DNA of 64,000 nucleotides from Antedon mediterranea (Eukaryota > Echinodermata > Crinoidea > Comatulida > Antedonidae): positions 12,382,501 through 12,446,500 of the forward strand of contig NC_092671.1 of the NCBI RefSeq assembly GCF_964355755.1, given 5' to 3'. Under the pieces are notes generated by a model, which did not search any database, was not told the DNA's origin, and saw only the letters and a list, made by a program, of their open reading frames with translations. This document shows, piece after piece, positions 12,601-26,240 of this stretch (positions within the stretch are counted from its first letter, which is position 1; every line of letters begins with the position of its first letter). The translations under genes were made by a program, and so were the position numbers.

Positions 12601-14782
12601 TAAGAGACTATATCCTATACTTGTGCATGGAGGCCATGTCATGCCTCTTTTGTATGGTTTTCACTCGTTTCCACGCATCATATATCTATTCAAACTAAAA
12701 ACACCCCAATATTGATAATCCCATTGTTGATGATCCCAATGTTGACTAATATTACATAAGAGCATCTTCATTTCTTTGATATTTCCTAAGGCCATCTACG
12801 AATTAGTATTACGTCTTGTGTAATTACCTTTAGAATAAATCACCGGTGTTCTTCAATAGACTATTTGTAACACGATTCAGAACACACTAGACTACATACA
12901 TCCTGTTTGATTATAAATAATAGATGTTAATATCGGTAATTAAAAATTCATTAAGTATGAACATTATTATTATTGCTGTAGATTTCGTCTATAATTTCCT
13001 GATAGATTTTATGACCAGATGTATAAAGTAGGTTATAGATAAAGAATATTAATAAATGATAATTTAATTTATGTCAGTAATAAACCTAATAAATAAATTA
13101 CCACTAAAATATCTCAATTTTCTTGTTACAAATTCATTTTATTGTACAGTATTAACATTGGAATATTTTTTAAAGTAGAAACATTGCATATAATTACTGT
13201 AGAGAAATTTAATTTAATATTGTCAATAAATTCACTCACTCCTCAGGTAGCTCTTAATAAACTGCTTAATCCTCTTAAAATTGTTACAAACAAGTCTTAT
13301 GGGACCAATCCATCTATATATAAAGAACCAATTTTATTGTAAAAGCAGAATTGTATGGCCTTACTTAAACCAGTTGTATGTACTGTATTAAATCATGCGT
13401 TCAGGAGACAGGTCGTTAAACTTGATACCAGTGAAGTTGATTAACTTACGTCTCAGGAATGAGTTTGTTAATTAGATTCCATCAGTTTTAATATCATCCC
13501 TTTGAATGTTTCGCAAAACTGTTTCATTCAAGTGTAGAGGGTTGCCATTTGTAGGTTTATATTCGTATTAAAAAGATGTTGATTTGGTTGCAAACTCTGC
13601 GCCAGTGATCATAATAATGAGGACAGTAGAGGAAGTAAACAATAATTTAGCAAACCGTGACCGTGTATTCCGTCCATTAAATTTTGGGCCGATTTGGGAC
13701 AATGGTCCCAATTCTGGACCACTTTTTTATATACTTTTCCGATCTGCTAGTATTAAAAGATAGGACAGAATTTTTCAAAAGCCGGCGAGCAGTCTTAAAG
13801 TAACAAGTAAACTGAAATTGCATTTTCTCAAGAACTACTTTTATAATTTATGATTTGTAATTTTAAAATATAATTTCATTTAATGTTCACCTTTTTTGAT
13901 GCGAGTAGTTTAAAAACCTATTTCTTTTCAAATTCACTCGTTTGATTTTCGCGTTGCTGTTCTATTGTTAGTTCACTGAAGCTATTGTTAATTGAAAGGC
14001 TTGTTACATAACTATTACTCCAAACTCGCATACACATGCTTGTAGTGAAATTAGCCTAAATCACAAACAGCATTAATACACACAAATATATATATATATA
14101 TTATATTTTCCCGGAGAAATCTTATGTAGGAGAATTTTATAGTAGGTGGAGGTATGCACTCTCGGAGTGGCTTTCTAGTTCTATATTGAACACTTTTTAT
14201 CAAAGTAGGGAATCTTTTGATAGGTAATTATGCTTATCCTTGTTCTAAGACAATTTTACAGCTTTGCACATTGTCACAATAGTTATATTGTATCCGTATT
14301 CCCAATGATATATGGTACTAAATATGAAACCTTTGAGGTTTTTCTAGACAAAGAAATCTCTGTTTTCACCAATTAACCTTTATCCATTCACCAACCCTAA
14401 TTTGTTTCACTTTATCATTATATTGATTGTTATTTCGTTTTCTCCTGACAATTTGTTTTTGTTGGATGATAGTTATACATTACCTGCGAATAGGTTTGCA
14501 TTTGTGTTTGTCGACAAAGACTTTCAGTTGTAGCATAATAGATGTTAATTGTGTAACTTTATAAAAGTAAGTGGATAATGATTTTAATTGTTACTCTTAA
14601 TCAAATCGGTTTCTGGATTCAGGGTAGTTTAGATTGTAACAATGAAACATTTATGTAACAAATATATATTCTTGGCAATGCATCGGACCTTGTTTGAACT
14701 ACTGTATTTCATTTATGAAAACTATTACATTGATTGACCTTTCCACCTAAGTTACTGTAAATGTTTGTTTTACAATAGAACC

Positions 14783-14960
14783 CCTTCTTTTTGATACCTT
14801 TGGGGAACTTCCTTATTCAGGAAACACCCATATTCAGGGGACATCCCTATTAAGGGGACATTCCTATTAAGGGGGACACCCCCAATAAAGAAACAATCAT
14901 ATTAAGGGGGACACCTTTTATAAGAGAACACTATCCTTTGAAATGAACTTGGAGAATTTT
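14783..14960. repeat. GGGGACACC-type minisatellite
   Basis: There are at least five imperfect units of the form ATTCAGGGGACAT / ATTAAGGGGACA. It follows an ACAATAGAACCCC start, like the AGTAGAACC MITE ends, so it is probably a degenerate member of that family. Confidence 0.55.
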
Positions 14961-15649
14961 AACTCTACAGCCATCTAATATTCAGCAGACAGGGTTAAGT
15001 TTATATTAAGGGCACATACAAAATAAAGTCATTTTTAATAAGCTGGCAAAACACACTTTATACAAAATAAATGAATATATGGTAGTGTATTCACATGACT
15101 CCTACTACCAGCTGTCTGTAACTTAACTATTTTCATCTTGGTCCCAAAACAAACATTTGACAAAAAATACCAATTATTGATGAATATACCAGTATGACAG
15201 TAACTTCACCTGTTAAAAAGTCCATGAACTTGCATAAACTATCATAAGTACTTCCTTTTACTTCATACCACAGAACATTTTCAGACATATAAAAGTAGAA
15301 TTTTAAGTTTTACAGATGGTGTTTGTACCCACCAGTGGTTTTTGTGTTGCATTTATCATCCAATAGTGAAATGTGGTTTTATTCAGTTGATATAGATAGC
15401 TGCTAATATAATGTCTGGTCACTTTTTAGTAGTCTATAGTCAAGTCTAGTGTAAGTTTGTCCTGATACATTGGTATATTAATAATTGGATTGTCTAAATG
15501 GGTTTTTATGTTTTAATATAAAGTTGAGGAAGTTCTAGATCAATGAAGAAGGTGAGTTTGTTTATTTAGGTCCTTGTATGAAATTAAAATTCCTTTGTTG
15601 AGCACATTATAAATTGCTATATGTTTTTCACTATTTTTATCTTTAATGT

Positions 15650-15790
15650 AGTCAAGCTGTAGCCTGGTGGTTATAACATGCTTGCCTAAAATCCCAATGT
15701 CTACGATTCCGATTCCGTACTAGCCAGTGGCAGAGTTGTAACTCACAACTGTCTCTACTTCATTACCTCAAATGAAACTTATATAAGCAC
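15650..15790 (+). repeat. tRNA-derived SINE-like element
   Basis: An A-box-like run TAGCCTGGTGGTTATAACAT is followed about 45 bp later by a degenerate B box (CGATTCCGATTCCG). The 3' part shares CTCAAATGA(A/G)AC with the element at 43146-43270. It is decayed and not a functional tRNA. Confidence 0.5.
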
Positions 15791-18700
15791 AAAGTTTGTA
15801 AAAAAAATTTGAGTAGAGTTACCTAAAATTTGAAAAGACATAGAAAAAATTAAATGTTATAGGCAACATTCGGCGATTGAGTCTTAATAAGCATAATGAA
15901 TTAAATATATTACAAGAAATTTGCTGAAATATAAAGCTTGCTTTTGTATATACTACGTTTTAAAAGCTCTCGTCCATTTGTAAATTAATTTTTGTTATCA
16001 TAAAAGATGGATTTTGAGGATAGATCTTTAAATTCCAAGTACTTTTTACGAGCTATTTTCATGTTAACAAAACCTAAAATTAATGAGGTAATATGTAAAA
16101 ACAGGGAAATTGTTATATTTTGATGAAGGAGTCAGTGTCACCTACATTTGATGGGAATAATGTTAGAAAGAGATGATAACCTATATGTATTGAATTTAAA
16201 TAAGCAACATTAAATCAGCACTCACTTTGCCTATGACAAACACGCCAAACGTTCATGAGGTTTACCAAATAAAGAAATTTAATTGAATCTCCAGAATAGA
16301 TTATTCTATAAAACAAAAGAGTTCATATCCAGAGGTAGATCTAGGGGAAGTGTGTGTCCCTGTTGACAGCTAAAGTGAAATTATGAACTGCTTTTTAATA
16401 TCTATTTATTTGTTTACTATGTTAGCGCTCCCATGTTTAAAATATTATCGATCGGCTCCTCTATTTAAAAACCCTGTTTCGCCCAGTTCTCCTGAAATAG
16501 ATAGGATACACTCCAAAAAGTACATTCATAAAGATAACCATTTACTTTTCCTCTCCAAACCCACAAATTTTTTCATGCTTTATAGCAAGAAGACAAAGTA
16601 ATAACAAGATTTTTGAAATACCGTGTATCTATATCAAATCAATAGAAATCAAAAAAGTCTGTTATCTAGCAGACAATCCCTCTATTTTAGGTCACAGCAG
16701 CAGCATGTCTTAATTAGTTTTATTTAACCTATTGACTACCTACAAAGTGTGTAAATTTATCTACTAAGGTATTTTGCGTTTGGCTCTCTGATCATATTGT
16801 GGCACGTGCTTCATATAGGTTTACTGTCCCCTGAAGCAAGTTGTGTCGCATCAACATTCTGTGGTATATAAACAAATATTTTTAATTTTTAAAAGGGTTT
16901 ATTTCCTTTATAATTAAAAAACACTATATTTGTATCAGTATCTCTTATCTCTTTCAATATTTCTTATCTTCCAATTAAGTATATTATACTATATTAATAT
17001 TTGTGACACTATGGCTACATATTCAGCCTTTGGGTTAGATGTATACAGTAGTAAAGATATTTTCGTATTTATGTATAAATTTCATATTTTTTCCATGATT
17101 TTTTGGTTACAAAAAAAAGTTAATGAATCATGAATATTAATTAATTTATTCATGAATATTAATGAGCCATTTGAAGGCGACTGGAATCTTGCACTGTCTT
17201 GTTATGGATGAGAATAATTAAAGCTTGTGAAACTTGCCTCATAAATCCCATTTTGTATGTTTTGTCCATCCCGTATTGTTGTCTCGCTTATCACATTGAA
17301 TATTCCCATCATCTCATCTAATTGCACATTATTCAACATCAATCTTGTATAATATTTTATCGTAAATTGATCAAGAAAGAAATTTTCTTTAAATTGAAAA
17401 GGAAATACTCGATTATAGGCTAATTCATTAATATTTTAACTTTTAATTACTACAATGTCCCTAGTGATTAGTCTAACTGTAAAAACATATTAGATAAAAA
17501 GAGTAAATTATAAAATAATCTATGGTGGTAAAAAAGTTACTTTTTATGACAATTATTTATGACAAAATTAAATATTATAAGATGAATTTTTTGTTGTATA
17601 ATTTATTACTGTATGATTTTAATTGGATGATTATAGTATTGAATATTACTATTATTGTTTTTGCGTAAGTAAATTTTCTATTGTGCAAATTTGTGTTCAT
17701 AAAAATAATTCATTTAAAAACGTAGAGGATCTAATCTGTTAACGAAGACACTTGTTGAATAACGTTATATTAAATAATGACAATGACCTTGTCGGTATGC
17801 TTGTACCCATCCTAAGCAGTAACCGATGTAACCAAGCACACCTCATTACATCTATTGTATCACGGCATCACACAACAGATATCCTCTTTGTCTTCCATTA
17901 GCAGAAGCAAGTTTTTACAGTCGTATCTTATGAATGATTATTGTGTATTTACACCTTTTGTGATGTGAATTGGAAGAGATACTTGTATTTGGAATTTTAC
18001 AAGCTGTTTGGATATAGACTCGTATGTATTTTGTTTATAGCGTGTTCTTGAAACACCTAGAATATATCAGAATATAATGTTTGGAATGTAAAACCTTTAG
18101 GATCTATGAGATGAACATGACTATACTGAGATATTTGCGGATCTTATGCCTACATTTGTAATACAGGTATTTCTTGAAAAGTAAAACTGTTTCATTTCAA
18201 CAAAAACATGTTTAGTCTTTTCAAAACAAACTAGTGACTAGAGTGTCTTGTTAGACAAATCTTTTAGAATTAGTAATTTAAAAAAAGGATGTGTTTTGAG
18301 TACTGTAGTCATAGACTTTCTATTCTATCTAGTCTAGATATATGATTTAAATTACCAAATGTTAATAAATGTTACTAACAATAAATGGGCATTAAACCCA
18401 GATACATACATATGCAACAGTAATAATAATGATAAATCTATATTTTCTTAATATAAATAATAATAAACTTTATAGAACAGATCTGAAGCCTAGTTAAAAT
18501 TGTCTTGGGAATAATATTGTGGAAAGTTTAATTGGATTTCAATTCAACATTTACATTAATGTTAATTTTGAGCCAAATCCTTACTGTTAATGTAAGGTAA
18601 CAAAATGTTGAATGAATACATAATCTTACATCAAAATGACATTTTTGGAAATGTTGTTATGGTTCTTCTGATTTTCTTTCCAGAGGTACGTTTTGTATAC

Positions 18701-19814
18701 AGTTAAATCTAGTACAATCTGTGTGTATTTTACTGAAATCAAATTTACTCGGTTGCAGTATAAATTTATCAGCCTCACTTAAAATGTCGTTTCGTAGACT
18801 TAGCTTATATTAATTTATTTTACAATAATAGCAGTGCTTAAGTAATAACCTGATTCTGTCGCATACATTTCATAAGTAAATAAAACAAAATAAAACCATT
18901 AATTTATATATTGTTATATATATTTCAGTTGTGATGAATTGATTTAAAATCCATAACTTACCTTTTGTAGTTATTTTAGACTGCGTATCAAATTCAGAAA
19001 TTCTAATAATAATAATCAATTATGTATGTTATATTGATTATTATTGACCACCAATTTATTTGGTGCAAGTTACAATTTTTTTGTGTAGAACCTTATTTTA
19101 ATTATAAATTAGTATTTCTTTATCCTATATATTCATATTTACAGTTTAATACTTAGTATGTAGTAGATATACAGTATACCTTAAAAAACATGAAATGTTG
19201 TATTTGGCAATTTTGGTCAAAAATTAACTGTCTCTTGTTCCAAAAAAAAAAAATACTTTGTGACCCAAACAACCAACCCACCCCTCTTGATTCCCAGTTT
19301 AACTTTTTTTTACTAGTTTGCATTATACTACAATTTCATCTTACAAACCACACTATAGATTTAAATTCTATTCTCAGTTAATTTTCAATTTAATTTCATT
19401 CATTCTTTAGGGAAGAGTAAATTGAATTTGTGGAAAAAACCCCAGAGCATTCATTTAAATAGTTTGAAGCGTGACTGGTTTGCAATGGGAACAAGCATAT
19501 TTATCTCTAATACTGATAATCAGTATTAATATTAAAATGAACAGATTTTGTTAGATTATATATTATACTTTTTTTCAAACAATGCAGATTACCTTATCTC
19601 ATCCATCTATAAAATATCAATATTGAGTTTTGCCTGCGGATTGACGTAGTTACTATTGTAATATATTTCTATTTTAGTCTCAACTTTTGACAAGAACTCC
19701 TTGTATTGTGTCTTTTATATATTAGTACAAGCAAGAAAAAAAAGGAGATTCAATCTTTATGTGATGAGTTGACAGTCTATTTCTTGTCTAGCTTGCTAGG
19801 ATAAACCGACATAG

Positions 19815-20160
19815 ACACATCAAATCAAATCAAATCAAATCTTTATTTGTTCCATATAAAATAAATTGTACATGGAAAAATTGTTTTCCTCGACAGAAAA
19901 ATATGGTAAAACATTCATAATTACATCATACATAGAACAAATTTACAATTTAAAAACATTAATTAAAACATCCATCAACAGTAAAACTTTAAAATATATA
20001 TTGCATGTGCGCTATTATGATCTAACAATCTTTGAGTAAAAAATATGAGTTGAATTTGGTACAAAAGACAGTCGGTTTCTTGACGTATCAGCTCTAGGAG
20101 CCCGTAACCGGCCTGACTTGTTCTTAAAAAATCTCATATGTAATCTCACATGTCGGTTTA
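19815..20160 (-). mobile_element. 5'-truncated LINE: RT C-terminus and 3' tail
   Basis: On the minus strand, 20157 down to 20015 reads as the last ~48 codons of a non-LTR retrotransposon ORF2. Pieces such as RLRAPRADTSRNRLSFVP fit the usual C-terminal pattern, and a TAA stop follows. A ~200-bp 3' UTR and an (ATTTG)n tail follow, seen on + as repeated CAAAT at 19820-19840. Nothing of the catalytic reverse transcriptase is left. Confidence 0.6.
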
Positions 20161-21073
20161 TTCAGGTAAGCTGTATGAAAATGACTACCAACACACTTTT
20201 GGTTTGTGTATTTCAATAGTTGTCATAGTAACTATTTCTCCTTTTTCTGTCTATGGTTTTGATGATGATGAAATTAATTTTAAAATATCTTTGTATCTGA
20301 GCATAAGAGCTTGATTTACTAGCCTGGTGTACAATAATATCTAGTGAAAAACTTATTACTTTTGCACTCGGTAGTGCTATATAAGCATTAGTTTCCAATG
20401 CCAAAATGAATGACCATAGATTTGCACAATGGCTTCATTTTACAGGTTTTGTAATAAACGTTAATTAATCCCAGCAAAGTATCTCATTGCCCCTAATGCC
20501 CCAGGATGAATGTTTTAATTGTCTAAACAAATCTCTTCTACACTTAAAATTTGTTCATTATCATACTTTTGCATAAATTGTGAAAAAATAAATGTGCAAG
20601 TAAATAGTTGTATATATTAATTTGTCTCGTATATGTGCATCATTTATTGCATCCTATACAACTTGACCTTAAGTGCACATTATCTAGATCAATCAAGACA
20701 TAAAGATGAATAGATTCGTCTATATTATCCCAACTTTACCCTTCCTTCTTCCGACGACAAACTGCATAATTACCGTTTTTGCTGTTGGAAAGAAACCTTG
20801 GTTTAATTTGACAGTTTAAGACTAATGATGTTAGTTTTTGAATTGATTTGCAAGTTGTGTATATCTATGCCTCTAAGCGTCATACGTTGCTTTTGATCTT
20901 TGAACATAATATCTATGTGACGTGATTCTTGTACAAATACAAATATATAAACATATTTTGATCCAAATTTCATATATAGTGCAGTAATTTTGAAATCGGT
21001 AAACATTTTACTGTACTACAATAAATTAAAAATGGTGCTATTAATAATTACAATTCAAGACATAATTAGTTTA

Positions 21074-21434
21074 AAACTAATAGTATTTTAATATAATAAT
21101 AATATAATTTAAACCAAAATTTAGCTCTGGGCTAAAGTAATGGGAAAAATATAAATATTCTAACTTTAGACTCTCCAAATTTTAGCTCTGTGCTCATGAA
21201 TTGGAAGAAACAAGTGGTAACCACCCAAACTTTTTTTTTTAAACTAATAGCATTTTAATATAGTTAATAATATAATTTAAACCAAAATTTAGCTCTGTGC
21301 TAAAGAAAAATAAAGGCCAAGCTTATTTTTGTGGGAAAAATATAAATACTCTAACTTTAGACTCTCCAAATTTTAGCTCTGTGCTCATGAACAGACCAGC
21401 TTATTTTTGTGGGAAAAAATATAAATATTCTAGA
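21074..21434. repeat. Tandem duplication, ~168 bp unit
   Basis: The unit beginning AAACTAATAG(T/C)ATTTTAATAT appears at about 21074 and again at 21241. Both copies contain TTTAGCTCTG(G/T)GCT and CTCTCCAAATTTTAGCTC. A partial third unit (AGCTTATTTTTGTGGGAAAA) follows. Copies differ by substitutions and small indels. Confidence 0.8.
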
Positions 21435-22341
21435 CTTTCTCTCAATTACTAATGCACCTAAAATGTCCTAGTTTTCCATCACCCAGACTAGCATGAATTT
21501 CCAACATTATTCAGTAGTCACGGTAGTTAGTTATCGTTGACCAGTTGAAGTAACCAATATCAACAAACCATTCATCCAGAACCAAACTCCATTCCATGTC
21601 ATAATAACCTTTTATTAATATGGAAATGTGATGTGTGCAAATTGTATTAATAGTAGAATTAGAATTTATTCCCATATATATATTTAATAAATACATATAA
21701 ATTGTTACAAATTGTGATTTGTCTACATTTGAAAAGAAAGTCAAGTTCCAGTTCAACCAGTAACAAATAAAATGTTTCTTTAAAAATTAAATTTAATGTT
21801 TTAAAGATTTGATTTGTACTTATTTGGAAAATCATTTAAAAAAACAGTCATAACATTCACATAAACTACTAAAATTACAGAAAATTACATTTATAGAAGA
21901 TATTCTTATGATTGACAGTCCAACCTGTCAGTCCACCAGCACCCTATGAATGGTGGACATACACAAAAGTTAATTAATCAGGATAAAAAATGACATATTA
22001 ATCTTACTCTTTCTGACCATGGCTAACTGGATTAAAGTGCAGGTTGAAAACAACATAAATTATAAAAAAGATCGTCTTGCCCTAAGGGGTCACTCTTTTA
22101 TGTTTTACTGACTCACCAGGCATCTTGAATACCTCTTAAGGTGTAATTAGTCAGCCAAGAGACCATTTTAGAGTGAGGAATTATTTCATTACAACAGGTA
22201 TTTATTTTAACTTCATTATTGGAGGATTTGGAATACCAATTTCTCATTCTCCATACAAATTCCTTAATTTCATTTTCTCGAGGAATCACAGATTGTCGAT
22301 TTGGATTTATTCAAGTACATTTAACTTGTATTGTTGTAACA

Positions 22342-22500
22342 GACATCTAGTATTATTATATTAGGAAGAGCTATTTGACTCGATGTGCGAACTGCTGGTG
22401 ACACTAGCTTAACTATACAAAGACATCAAGTATTATTATATTAGGAAGAGCTATTTGACTCGATGTGCAAACTGCTGGTGACACTAGCTTAACTATACAA
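22342..22500. repeat. Tandem duplication, 80 bp unit, nearly identical
   Basis: Two head-to-tail copies begin at 22342 and 22422 (GACATC(T/A)AGTATTATTATA). I see only two differences in 80 positions, so the duplication is recent or conserved. Confidence 0.9.
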
Positions 22501-23859
22501 TGTAACTGGACTACTTCAATATAAGATATTGTATACTTTAATGTTTAAAACAATCTATTTGGAGACTGAGCTTGTAAAGACTGTTGTCACTCAATAAGCC
22601 TTGTATTTGATTCTACACTCAGTAGTCATGACAGTTCCATGAGACTACAGACGTATATTGTCCCCTTCACCCATTAATAGAACCATTTTGTTTGGTCAAA
22701 TAAGTAAACCTTACAGGTAAAGCATAGTTAAAATATTTTTTTTAAACCAACTTTCAAGTTGATGAAATTAAATAAATATTGTATCAAATATGAATCACAT
22801 GCATCTATTTGTCATGTCACTGTCAAAATCATATTGTTTCTGATGTCACGTTATTGAAATTTGGAAAAAAATGTTTTCACCTAGAATCATTAACATTTAA
22901 AGTATGCTTCATGTGTGACAGGTATTTTATTTTTAGTATTACATAAATCTAGCCAATTGATTGAAAAGAGGTATATTTTTAGTTTTAAAAAAATAACATG
23001 AATTATAGATGTTTGCCTAATCTGTGTGCGATGATTCAAGTAAAATTTAGTTAGAAATAACATTATTTTCAACAAAATCAACAAACTTTTTTCTCCAAAA
23101 AGTACTTGTTAGCTGTATTCATCAAAATAATATTTTTCTTTCCAATACAGTTTGCATTTATTATATATCAATAATTGAATACAAATATTTAGATATTTAT
23201 ACATACGAAAAACATTTATATAATTCTAAATATTCTTTTGCTTATGTCATAAAGTATTATTTTTTTTAATGACTTGAACCACTTTTATATGAATAATTTT
23301 AATATAATGATCTACAGTACACATGCTGCCTCATAATCTTGTTACTATAGTGTTATTAAAAATAGTAAACCAAGCTGTTCCATTCATACATCTGTACAGT
23401 AGATGTTCAATTATTCTGTGGAAATTTCACCCAGTTTTCATATAACCCCAATAATCTTTCCAAGCTACAAAGAGTTCAGTTTATAACAAGCCATCAATAT
23501 TTTATTATCCATACTTTATGTCGGGCAAAACGTAATTTTGGTTTAATGTTTGAAAATGTAGATGGAAAGAGGTAAATAAAAAATTGGTACATCTGGTATT
23601 AAATAATATTTATCAATTATAAAGAACATGAACATTTTATATTACATTATTGTGGTGGTACAAATGATGCTCGACATGTGTTTTTCTTTCTGATTACAAC
23701 ATTGAGGCAATAAAAAAATAATATTGATGTTCTTTTTATTTAACCTCATTAACATAAATTAAATTAAATGCAACATTTGGTGCCAATGTTATTTTATATG
23801 AACTTTAAAGTTTTATTTTTTAATGAATTTTATCATTTTTCTAATTCATTGTATCTTCA

Positions 23860-23975
23860 GGTTTGAATGTTGTTTTATATTTTTTTTAATGGTTTTTAAG
23901 GAGGCCTCTGTTATACCTGCTATACCGTAGTAAGCTACCCTTGTAAAACAAAGTTGAATAAATAAATAAATGATT
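23860..23975 (+). repeat. Possible LINE 3' tail
   Basis: A short GC-richer stretch (GGAGGCCTCTGTTATACC, CTACCCTTGTAAAACAAAG) runs into (AATA)n. This is the look of a retrotransposon 3' end. No coding remnant is visible. Confidence 0.3.
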
Positions 23976-25195
23976 AAAATGTTAGTTACAATGTTATGTT
24001 GAAAAGACCCAGTAGCAGAATAAATGGAACCAAAACAATATCCATGTAATATATTAACACATCATTATTAATTTATATGATTGAATCTTTTAACTAAGAA
24101 CTAGTTCAGTAGGCATTTACTCAGCGTGGTATCAAAATAATGAAATTGACTGATTTGCGAGAACATTTGGTACAATATAGAAATAGAACATTAGTGTGTC
24201 GTCTGACCTCAATGTCAGTTTTGTCTACTAATAGTGCTGTTGTTTGAAGTTGTATTTTTTGGCTGAGGATTTCCTGTTGTTCAGTGCACCACCAAATGTA
24301 GTGGCACTATTTCTAATTATATAGGTTAATGAAGAATATAAAGTATTTTTCCGATACAAATACTTTCCTTCACATTACATTTTGTTTTCCAACATTGTTC
24401 TGTAAGCTTGCAGGATTATTAGTACTTAGTCTCTCCACGGTGCAATGTACTCTCCATTGAAAATTTGTTGTCCATTGCTTGTGGCGGCAGATTTTCTGGT
24501 TTATATTCGGAATTCCTTATAAGACTGTTTGACATGTAGTATGCTTACATCACTCTTGTGATTGGGTTGTTAGCTCAACAGAGGGACTAAAATGGACCAG
24601 CACAACCCCTTTCTGTCTGAGCGATATACTGAGTTCTTTTAAATGCACACAAGCCAGATGTGTACACTACTATTCCTGTAAAGTGCATATCCATGAATAA
24701 TGGGGAGCACTCTAAAACTGTGTCAATATTATTGCTGTGGTTTATACCGCCCCTATATTTTGAATTTAGGAAATTAATTTTTCTACATTTAATTCATTAT
24801 AACTTTATAAATAATAAAGATTCTTTTAATATAGATACAAAGAATAATATATATTCTATGCCTGTATGTAAATCGTTATTCAAAATTGATTTTTCAGTCA
24901 AGTGACAAATAATATATGCATTTTTTTTATAATTTTTTTTTTCTCTTTAATATACATTTTAAAGAAAATATAACGGTAAAAATAGATTTGATGTTGATTT
25001 AATTTTTTGTTGCTTGCATTGATTTTAAAAAAATTATTAGTGAATAGTAATATATAATAATAGTAATTATTCGTGATTAGAATAAGAGTGAATCTCAAAT
25101 AGTCATCAGTCTCATTTATATTCTTTGCATATTGTATTTTACCTACTTTTGTAATCATTTATGTATTGGTATGTTATTTGTCCCATAGTTGTTTC

Positions 25196-25446
25196 CAAGG
25201 AAAATATGAATATTCCAATATTCAATGCATTGAATAAAAATTGTGAATGCATATCTAGGCTAATATATCATAGACCAGAATAAATAATATTGCTTTTATT
25301 TTTATTCTAGCCTTTATTTCATAGTTTCCATAGAAAATGTGAATATTCCAATATTCAATGCATTGAATAACAATTTTGAATGCATTTATCTAGGCTAATA
25401 TATCATAGACCAGAATAAATAATATTGTTTTTATTTTTATTCTAGC
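25196..25446. repeat. Tandem duplication, ~133 bp unit
   Basis: Two copies, with GAATATTCCAATATTC at 25208 and 25341, share most of their length, including ATTCAATGCATTGAATAA and CATAGACCAGAATAAATAAT. The unit itself contains short palindromes. Confidence 0.85.
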
Positions 25447-26080
25447 GTTTAATGCAAATAACAGAACATTCACTGAATAATTTAAAATAAAAAGGATTAC
25501 TCTACATAAAGCCTGAGACATTATTGAGAATTTGACTTTTCGATATATTTAACCATTTTCTAGTTTTCAATGTTTTGATCTATTTGATGATTTACTGGTT
25601 ATTATGTGGAGTTACCCTTGTTTTAATAATGCATAACAAATGAAAATAATAATATTTATGTCAAATAGGATATGTAAAGAAAATCTGAACATGAAAATAA
25701 CTGATTCAAAATGTTACCTTTATTCTATTGATAATACTTCTTGATAAAAACCGAATGTCTAAAAAATATTAATAATACTAGTGTAGACTACAAATACGAA
25801 AGAAGTCCTTTGCTTTGATAACACTAAATACCCCTTAATAACCTGTTAAGTACTTCCCAGTGTAAGAGTTTAAACAAACATCACGTAATGTTAAAGGCAT
25901 TGTCCCCATCTGATAAGATGCAAGATGGCAAAAGTTTATTGTTGTATTTTAAGTTTCTCAGATGATTAGGATGATGTCATTAAGGAAGGGACTACTTATT
26001 TCCCAGTTGTCTACTTTATTAACCTAGTTGTATTGTGTGCATGATATATTATTATGGTTCAAACTTTATGTTCTATTATA

Positions 26081-26240
26081 CAAATAATGAATGTTTATGA
26101 GTGCAATGGTACAAATAATGGCACGAGGTGAATGATGAAAGGTTATATCAACGAGGCAAAGCCGAGTTGATATAACCTTTCATCATTCACCAAGTGCCAT
26201 TATTTGTACCATTACACGAATACAAAACATTCATTATTTG
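26081..26240. repeat. Long inverted repeat (foldback), ~72-bp arms
   Basis: The left arm (26081-26152) and right arm (26165-26240) are inverted copies with one small indel and few mismatches. They are separated by a ~12-base centre, GAGGCAAAGCCG. The inner 11 bp (GTTATATCAAC/GTTGATATAAC) are perfect. Transcribed, this would form a long hairpin. It is probably a foldback transposon. Confidence 0.85.
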
